A DNA stretch of 64,000 nt from Bugula neritina (taxonomy: Eukaryota > Bryozoa > Gymnolaemata > Cheilostomatida > Bugulidae): positions 29,595,140 through 29,659,139 of the forward strand of contig OZ037766.1 of NCBI GenBank assembly GCA_964035545.1. Direction: 5' to 3'. A program made the position numbers and the translations under genes. The notes beneath the pieces were generated by a model. That model was not told the DNA's origin. It searched no databases and was given only the letters and a program-made list of their open reading frames with translations. How positions within the stretch are numbered: the first letter of the stretch is position 1; each line of letters starts with the position of its first letter. This document shows positions 51,598-64,000 of this stretch, piece after piece.

Positions 51598-53740
51598 TAG
51601 TCACACCATGTAAGTTTAAAAACCTGCTTTTTTAAATAAAAGCTCATTGATTCACAGATTTATAAAAGACCACCTAAAATCGCATTTGTCAACAATGACA
51701 TTATATACACACTGCAAGATTCATATACTATATATAAGTTGAGGGTATTGAATGTTTCATTTTTTATTGACAGCCGCTACATATTGGATACAAGCCCGAT
51801 TGAAAGGAACATAACTTTCAGATGAAACCCACACATGCGCTCTATTATTGCAGAGTTTTTTAACGTCCTATTGTTTTTTTATGTCAAAGTCTCTATTGTA
51901 ACTTTAAATGTTTGTGTCTAGTGTTCTAATTTTAATTAAATAAGATTTTCAAAATTATATTCAATTCAACCTTGCTATTTATAGCAGGACTAAATTCTTC
52001 AAACACTTATAAACACTGACTTAAAAAGCCTTCAACACTCATAAAACTGAATTACTGCATAACCAAGTCCAACTTGACTTTTTTGCTATTGAATTACAAC
52101 AATGAGAGCTAACATGTATATAGTATAAAACTGCATAATAACTTATTACGGTCACACAATCATACTGTAACTATACTGCTTTTACAAAAAAGCCATTAAC
52201 ATCACATCCAATAAGTTGATTGCCTGCATCCACAATCGAAATAGCATTTATGCTATATAGCTAGTTCAATAGCAACATGTATTGATAATATATTATACTT
52301 GTACATCTAGTATAAATCTGGAATTTACATTTGAGTTTATTATAACTTACAGAGCTGATCAGCATGCAACTTTCTCCTAAAAATAATATACAATTTGTGC
52401 ATCCTTCACAATTAACTCACAAAATTATAGTTAGTTATTGTTATAAAATGCATCTTCAGTTGTGCTTTGCATGTTGGAGTGTGTAATTTAAGCGATATAT
52501 AAATCAAAACCAAGAGTGTTTTTAACTATAAACCTTGAAGCTAATTTTCTTAACTTAAGCTTTTCTTCAAGATTTGCATTAATTGTTTTGTTGCACTTTA
52601 AAGTTATATGTTAATTTGGTTACTTTTCCGGGCTTAAATTAGTTGCAAGCCTGAAACACAAACAAAATATTCAGAGAGAGAAAATAACTCTTATAAGTGA
52701 CTTTGTATGTACTAAAATTATATATTCTTTATATAAGCGGAAGTAACTGAATATTATAGCAATGAAAGTATTCTGCGATGTAAGCTGTAGCTATATAACA
52801 TCTTTTTATTATGCTACCAATTAACAAGGAAGGCTTAAAATTTTATTTTATTTGACTGCATGTTTTCAAATATTTAGGTCTGGAAAACTCAATAATGACC
52901 AAAATGGAAAACATGCCACAAATACATATAGCAATTATGTAACTGGTATATATAAGAGCTATATAGAAAGCTATATATATAAAAACTATTCAGAAAGTAA
53001 ACTATTCTCAAAATATAAAAAAAAGATTATAGCTACATTAGCAATTGTCACTATATATAAGGCAAACTAGCCAACAAGATTCTGCACTACCGTATGTTCC
53101 CACTCTTATTAGTTAGCTGATTAGCATTTATTTTGCTCCAAACATCTTCATTAGCAAATTTCAAAAGGTAAAGCATCAGCTTAAACATCTATTGTATAAT
53201 ATTATATGTTTATCATGTAATTTATTTGATATATCGATTTGATTAATTGTTTAATTTTTTGATTTATTGATTGATTTATTGATTATAATATTATATCATA
53301 TAGATATTAAAATGCGTTGCTAAATTCTGTGTAAATGCTAGCCATTAACATAACTTGCATGGAACAATTACTGTGCAGATTGTGTGTAGTGTATCAGGAA
53401 AATATTATATGTTGATAGGCTCTGTAAAGACCCATACTTGCTGCTGCATCTACTGCTGCCATTCATTCTGGTATTCGAAGAATTACATTATAAATGCTGT
53501 TTCATTGTGGAGGCTGACAAACACTTTATTAACAAATATAAATTTAGTAATGAATGCATAACATGTTATTTTTGTTGAACTAAAATGTAACACATCAAAA
53601 AGTTAAATCAGTTACAGTTAACATCATGAAATAAAACAAAAAACAATAAGACATTGAAAATTTTTTCAATAATAACATATATGCATAGTTTCCATCTGGG
53701 AGTTATGTTCTTTTCAATCAGGCTCTTATCCAACATGCAT
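51598..53740. other. 3' flanks of convergent collagen genes C and D
   Basis: Contains the former last exon of gene C (acceptor at 51772-51773). The rest is AT-rich, with no further gene seen. Confidence 0.4.
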
Positions 53741-55809
53741 TTACTGTCAACATAAAGGAAAACATTTAAGATATATTATAAATTCTCATATATTAATTGT
53801 TACTGTAAATATACCATGTTATTATAAGCATTTTCTTATATATGACATATTAATTTTTATTTAAAATGAAGTTTGTAAACTTACACCATGGTATGGCCCC
53901 TTAATTTTTCCTGGGGGTCCAGGGGGTCCACGAGGTCCTTTGGGGCCAGCTGGACCTTTAGGTCCAGTATCTCCTTTAGGTCCTTTGGGTCCAGTACTTC
54001 CCTTACTTCCAGTGCTACCTTTAGGCCCCTTTGGTCCTGCAGGTCCTGTTGGACCCTTTGGTCCAGTTGATCCCTTAGAGCCTGGTGATCCCTTTGAACC
54101 TTTAGGGCCAGTTGGTCCCTGTGACATTATTATAAGCAATTATAAATAATAAGTAAACAAACACCTTAATTCACTCATAAACTATGTCTATAGAGATATT
54201 GTTTTGTTTTTAGGCATCTTTTATTGCTGTTAAAGTAGCTTTATGTCTGTTAATTTTCTTCAACTAATAAAATTATAACAAGCAGTCTTATATTTATAAG
54301 ACTCACCTTGGGACCAGGGGGTCCAGCTTTACATTTGCAAGATCCATAAGAAATTCCTCTTTTCTCTCTCTAAATGTTGCCAAAATAATATTAAATTAGT
54401 TGCGGATATATTGCCCTTTATAAAATCTGAAACTCTCATGCAGCTTATATATTGAGATACATGCATGTATGTCTAAACTTATAAACACACCTTAACACAA
54501 AACACCAGATGTTTCTTATTTAATAAAATTGTAATATATATATTCTTAACGCACTGAAACTTCTCCAGTTTTAGCATCACTTGCACCTACGGCTCCTTTG
54601 AGGTTACCATTAGATATTCTGGCAATTTCCACTTCCATTTGTCCGATTTTTTGGTTACTCTATATAACGCATGTTACAGATTAGAAGAGAACACAGTTAA
54701 ATCTGTCAATAAGTTATAATATTTTCTTACTATAGACACTTATACAAGCTACAAAATGTGACTTTATTTTAACAAAAATATTACTGATTTTTGCATGTGT
54801 TAAAGTGATTTTGGTATATATCAGCATCCTAATAATTATATTAGTTTAAATTATTGGTTATGCATTGCTGAATAGTCATTTATACTATCATTTATAAATT
54901 AGATTGAAACCTGTTTGCATGAATAGCCAAAGACTTTGAAAATAAAAAATGAATTGAAATATTATAAAGTTGAAAATTGAAAGTTAGTGCAAATAAGAAA
55001 ATTGTTCGTTAAAAAATTCTTAAAGCCGTAGTTGGATTTATTCAGAGAATGTTTCGAACTTATTTTTGAATTTAAATTGCATTTTAATGTGCTCCTAAAA
55101 TCAAATAGAAAATATTTTATAACAAGTTAATTTATTTAAACAACCTTTTAAATTATTTTTATAATATAGCAGTTATACTAAATCTTTTCATTTTAGAAAT
55201 TTGGCTTCTATAAAAAAAATAATTGCTGCACAAACAAATAAAATCACCAAAAATTAGTCAATTTAAGCAGAAATTTTTGCTAAAACATACCCCAATGCAT
55301 ATAGATTAAAAATGGTCTGTTAAATTTTTATGTATAATTTAATAAGAGTTGAACTTAATTTAGCTGCAGCAGAGTTTTAAAGTTTAAGACTTTAGAGGGT
55401 TATTTGTTTTTAGGATTACAACATATTGTATGATACACCAGTTTAAGCACATTTAAAAATGGCTTCAACTATAAAATTTAAATGGAATAACAGTTAATAT
55501 AATGTATAATTATATACAATAAGACGTGTAGCTTTAGATTGAAATATTATGTGATAATTTTTTGAATCGTAGCAGTTTTTAGTTTTATGAATTTATATTA
55601 GCCTAAAAGACAACGAGTTAACTTTGCTAAAATTAAAGTAATATTATATATACACTGACCTGATCGAACTGTTTGAACATGTAGCCAAACATAACCATGT
55701 TGGAGATGATCAAACCAACCACTAGTAAGCCAATCAAAGCACTGCCATAGCCATAGGCCTTTAGTTTAGCCTTGTTTGAATGTGCGATAGCCAGTTCAGA
55801 CTTTTCTAT
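53741..55809 (-). pseudogene. Collagen gene D: mini-collagen with ATA in place of the start codon
   Basis: Exons on the minus strand are 55809-55660, 54659-54555, 54369-54307, 54118-53885 and 53743-53741 (TAA). The frame is open for 184 codons. The membrane exon, IGQMEVEIARI coiled-coil core, REKRGISYGSCKCKAGPPGP site and about 25 Gly-X-Y triplets are all intact, and the tail is short (KGPYHG). The first codon after the acceptor is ATA, where A, B and C have ATG. The leader has no ATG. The next in-frame ATG lies inside the membrane helix (about residue 36). The donor of exon 3 is taken as GTGCGT, which keeps phase 0. It may be a very young pseudogene, a gene using a non-ATG start or another first exon, or a sequence error at one base (plus-strand 55807). 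Because only one base is wrong, a functional allele may exist. Confidence 0.75.
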
Positions 55810-56081
55810 CTGGAATGTGTAAATACAAAGCTAAGAACTATCATCAAAACATGTTAAACAGTATGACTTGAAGCAGGTAAAAGCATCAATATTATTTAAG
55901 TTAAAGTATAGACATTTTAAGGCTCCTTAAATTTAACGCGGTTAGGCTACGTTTTTAAAGCAGATGTATATACATGAATATGTTAACAAGTATTTTCAAG
56001 CTCATCTTTATAATGTTTGTAACAATTACCACTAAATGTTTATTTATAGATGGTCCAAAAAACAATATAATTATTACTTAC

Positions 56082-56164
56082 TTTGCTGGTGTATTGGTTG
56101 TAGAGATGATACCAGAAACTCTAAGGTTACTCTGCTGTCTTATTCTGAAACTGAGCCTTTTATA
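56082..56164 (-). promoter_or_regulatory. Core promoter and non-coding leader exon of collagen gene D
   Basis: TATAAAAG on the minus strand at 56164-56157 and the shared leader GTTTCTGGTATCATCTCT, ending at 56082 in CAGCAAA|GTAAGT. The promoter looks as intact as that of B, so transcription may continue despite the lost ATG. Confidence 0.72.
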
Positions 56165-59100
56165 CCTCTTGAGTGAGGAAATCTACTGTCATAATAATTC
56201 TGGGCTATATATGTGGTATAATATTATTATAAGGAAATGTTTAAATATTGTAAAAAATAAATAAATCAATCAAAATAGTCTGTAATATGAGAGAATATTA
56301 CTACAAGGAAGTAGTTAAGCAATGTCAAAAGTCCATCAATCAATCTTAGATCGTTCCTTAAAACTGAATAACTCATTTATCTCAACACTACTGCATAATA
56401 ATTGTTATTTAATACAAAAAGAAAAATGTAATAATGCTTTGCAAAGGTTTTTAGCTTGTTCAGTAACCTGGGAAACTGTCTACAAATTATGACAGGCATA
56501 TGATATAAATTTGATAATAATTGTGTTTTGTTTTTAGCATAATCTGAGCAACAGGATTGTCTCCACATAGAATATGATAAATATAGTTACTTAAATAGCA
56601 ATTAACGCAATGCAATTTATTATGTAGTGGGTTGTAGCACTTCCACCACAAAGCAGGACATAGCAGATCAGCAAATTATAGCATCAAAATGAGACTGCGT
56701 GCATGAGCAGCTGGCATTTTGCCTCATTTCTAAAAGCATTTGTGAATATTTGCAGATTTAGTATGCTCAATTTTTTTTGTCCAAATAGTATTAATATACA
56801 AATTAAAAAAATATTTAAATTCTCAAACTTCATTATCTTATAGAAGTATAATTAACGTAATTAGGTTGATATATAGTTTTATTAATCTAAACTTCTTAGT
56901 ATACATTTTCTCACTCCTTGCATTTTAGTAAAGCAACTGTTATTGCAACAGTACGTGATTAAAATGAGCTCAATTAATATTTTATATACAACAGTATGAT
57001 GCTGTCCATAAAGCTGTTTGAATAATCCAGTGATGCGAATTTGTCTTGCATCTTTTAAAATATAATTCAGGCTTAATCATCTATTATAACTATGTTCATC
57101 AACTTTTGCATGCAGCATTAATCAAACCTTAGCTGCTCTAACCAAGTATATAGGAAAAACCACAATTTTTAGTTTTTTATGCGTAAAACTGCCATCTATA
57201 TATGATGTTTTATATATAAAATATGCTTATTATCATGGTATTATTACCATAACAGTGTTTAATAAATTAGACATTTATTTTCCACAAGAAAATACTAATT
57301 TATTGTTCTTGCCTAGAACTACATATTGAATCTTAGGAGAGAAAAAACAAAAGCAATGACACTCATTATAGTAATTAAAATATATAATAATATAATATAC
57401 AATTATATTATAATGTTTGTGTGTTAAATTCGCAACAACATTATGAAAATAATAGCAATAAATAAAATTATTTATTTTAAAAATTATATATATATATCAA
57501 GTTCAAAATCATCTCTAGCCACATTATAAAAAATATGAGCTTGAATGTGCAAAAAGGTTTGCTGAAATTACTACAACTATCATGCATCTTATATTATATG
57601 TAATTTATATGATAAACTATTATTTCAAATGGAATTTCAAAGCAATGATGTAACAAATACATAAATATTTTACCCCCCTCCCAATATTCCTTGCTTCTTT
57701 CTGCTAATTACTAAAAAGTCACACTTTTTAGCCCTTAATACAAGCCATCATGATGGCTTGTATTAAGGGCTAAAAAGTGTGACTTTCTATAAGTAATTAA
57801 TGTCTACAAGTAAACAGTGCATGTAATATAAGCTAAAGAGTAAGTGCATATTATAGTATATTTTGGCATTAAATACATTTTATAATTTTAGAATACCACA
57901 ATCAGCAATAGACTGAAATACAATTTATGCTATTTATTTACTCTTTTACAAATTATTTTGTGTCAGTCACTTTGATTAGTCAATTTTTTGCAGGTTATTG
58001 TGATTGGCTAAGTCTGCACGGTTTTGCAGGACATAAATAGTATATCATGATTGACAGCAGGCATAGCAGTGTGTTTTGCAAGATTTTCAGATATACAACT
58101 CACTTTTTGTTGCAGATGTGGCATCCTGTTTATACATGTCTCCTACTTTTGTATAATATGCTACAAATCAAGGAAATGTCATTGACACCATAGGGTATAA
58201 TAATAAAAGACATATGTGATTTTAACTTATTGTCATACAAACTGTTTTTCTTTATACAACAGGAAAATCAATAGTAATATGCAAGTTTTGTAGGATTTTT
58301 TTCTTGAAAATACTAATCAAAACCAAATTAATTTTACTTTATTTGACTTTTTTGTTCCACTTCCACAAAATGAAAAATTTCTTTACACATAAGTGATAAT
58401 AGATTCATATACTGCAGTATATCTTGAAAATTTATGTAGGTGAAAGAGCATGATGTTAAATACATATGGAATACTTATGTCTGCCCTTACAATGCTGCTA
58501 TAAAGAATAATTACCAACCAATCACGGCATGACTATATATGCAAACATAACGTTATAAGGTGCAAATTTCAGCCTTAATCAATAGTTTTTTCCATCATTA
58601 AAAGTTGAAACTTTGCTCAATATTCAAAATTTAAAGGTTAAGAATATTTTAAAATGGCCGGTATTAATATATCTATAAAAACTTTACTTTACTTGGCTGA
58701 GTTGTCAAAGAATTATATATTTTATATGCAATCAATGGTTGCATTTTCTAGTGATAATTTTCTTACCTGATGGACAGCTATGTAGATGTTTATTCAATCC
58801 TAATAAATTCGCAATCGTTATGCAGGCCAGACTCATCTGTATGCTAAAAATTACCAATTACCAAGCTCTGATTTCTATAACTGAGATTCTTTGCAAATAT
58901 TCCTATAAAACTGGAGACTATATAATCCTGTTTTGAGCATACTTTGTATACTGCATTAATGGTGAAGCCATTTTTAGCTGTTATATAAATATGCATTCTA
59001 TACTAATTGTATATACTAAGGATAAAAAACACATGATGAAAGCATAGAAAACTGGCGTATATGTTATAGCTGTTATGCAGTTATAGACAATAGCATAATC

Positions 59101-59664
59101 GATTTAATTACAGAATATTGAGGGGGTTTTCGCTTTTTAATAAAGAAGAATGGGGATTCCCTTTTACTTTTAGCACTCGATTCTTTTCATCTATACCAAC
59201 ATATTGAGTCTTTTGTTGGCCAGTAGCTTTATGCTGCTGCAGTCACATTTGCCCTTTTTAATGAGCCGTAAAATCTTTACGGTGTATGCTAAAAGTTGCA
59301 TTGTTCTTATTATAATATAACACATAATCCAAATGCTGTTCAATATTATTTTTAGAGCATAGCCTTTGGAAGCTTTGAAAACAACTGATTGACGATTGGA
59401 AAAAAACTTGCAGTGGCAGCTCAGTTCAATTGCTCAGTCACCAGCAAAATGCCGGCTATATCCAATATTCTCTATTCAGCACTGAATCAATAGATCCTAT
59501 TATAGTTTAACAATATAGTGTATGTAGCAATACCAATAACTGCTTTTTGAAACAGGGTAGAACTATAATTCGATTTCATTATAAGCTTTGACACAAACCC
59601 CTCAACACACTTTAATGTATAGATATTATACATACAGCGTTGACAGCAGAGAAGCTTTTACAAG
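56165..59664. other. Intergenic between collagen gene D and the TRIM-like gene
   Basis: AT-rich. It contains the perfect palindrome at 57715-57786. Short open frames near 56380 and 58740 lack coding character. No exon seen. Confidence 0.4.
57715..57786. repeat. Perfect 72-bp palindrome
   Basis: Two 36-base arms meet without spacer at CCATCA|TGATGG. The left arm begins AAAGTCACACTTTTTAGCCC and the right arm is its exact complement. A looser match (TAATTACT) continues outside both arms. No terminator or gene end is near enough to explain it. Confidence 0.95.
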
Positions 59665-63408
<3,744 letters not shown>

Positions 63409-63776
63409 TTTCTACTAACTAAGAAAAAGCTTTATCCTCACGGTAATTACAGTCTTTCCCTGTTATACAGTTATCTAGATGGCTACATGTGCTGGACGTG
63501 TTTCATATTTGAAGTTTGTTCATATGCCAATTAATATTTTGACGAAAATTTGTTTAGCAATTTATTTTAAAAACAAATGTGCATATCCTAATCATCCTTT
63601 TGTATTGAAAGGCTAAAACTTTATACAAAATTAAATGACAATTTTCACATAATGATAATTTGTGGTTTCTATAGCTATTTTATTGAGTCAATTTTGGGAT
63701 GAAATTTTTTACATCTTAATAAATTGTACTATATGGAATGAGGATTTGATTAAATACACAAATTAGCATTTTGTAG

Positions 63777-64000
63777 AAGTAAAAGAAGATTTACCGAGAC
63801 GGTTTCTTACAGCAGAAACACCAATGTCTTTGGCCACCAGTGTTTCGGACTTTACTAAAACTGTACAATGGACTTCAAGAAAAGAGTTACTTGTATGCAG
63901 TAATCATCTAACTACTTATGATAGAAATCTAAGCAGAATTTATTCCAAGTCCGTATCCAACTGTTGTGCTGCGATGGAGGCTTCAAATGAATATCTAGTT
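63777..64000 (+). CDS. Open exon running off the window (partial)
   Basis: After TTTTGTAG at 63771-63776 a frame stays open for 74 codons to the window end. It starts VKEDLPRRFLTAETP and includes QWTSRKELLVCSNHLTTYDR and NCCAAMEASNEYLV. Balanced composition and alternating strands (LLVCS, TTYDR, IYSKS, EYLV) suggest a beta-propeller-like domain, as in the C-terminal part of many TRIM-NHL proteins. It could be an alternative last part of the TRIM-like gene or an exon of the next gene. To join exon 5 it needs a donor upstream of the TAG at 63406; I find only weak candidates. Confidence 0.5.

Overview
The window is AT-rich nuclear DNA from an animal. Its genes have many introns with standard GT...AG borders. 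It carries a complete THEM6-like gene, a GT10 fucosyltransferase, a RING/B-box (TRIM-like) gene and a family of very small collagens, together with a decayed LINE, small inverted-repeat elements and long microsatellites. This fits an early-branching invertebrate. I favour a sponge, but a cnidarian or another invertebrate is not excluded. All exon borders below were assigned by hand from splice signals and reading-frame continuity, without transcripts or searches.

Layout. (1) 1237-4680 (+): a four-exon gene for a 333-aa basic, nuclear-looking protein; intron 1 holds a 343-bp MITE. (2) 5877-6391 (-): the last three exons of an unrecognised gene, in AT-rich, simple-sequence-rich DNA that also holds a tRNA-like relic. 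(3) 9194-11010 (+): a complete four-exon THEM6-like thioesterase-superfamily gene, 210 aa. (4) 12174-36425 (+): an eight-exon alpha-1,3-fucosyltransferase, 387 aa. Exons 1-6 are compact, but exons 7-8 lie 20.9 kb further on. That giant intron contains a long inverted repeat, a decayed LINE with a restriction-like endonuclease, about 4 kb of cryptic simple sequence and a CT-rich block.

(5) 36.7-56.2 kb: four paralogous genes (A minus, B minus, C plus, D minus) for proteins of about 176-184 aa. Each has a short N-terminus, one membrane helix, a four-residue-core coiled coil, a conserved REKR furin-type site, a CxC motif and about 23-25 Gly-X-Y triplets. They share a TATA box, a non-coding leader exon and exon phases. 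D has lost its ATG (ATA instead). C has a new early stop and has lost the ancestral one. A 939-bp inverted-repeat element and a 362-bp (TG)n tract lie between A and B. (6) 57.7 kb: a perfect 72-bp palindrome. (7) 59665-63408 (+): a five-exon RING/B-box/coiled-coil gene, 353 aa, with minisatellites in intron 1 and a long CT tract in intron 4. An open exon then runs off the right edge.

The most noteworthy content is the cluster of miniature, apparently sheddable membrane collagens. Second is the repeated finding of minisatellites that start at, and copy, 5' splice sites: fucosyltransferase exon 4 and TRIM exon 1, with a third array starting just inside the intron after fucosyltransferase exon 3.
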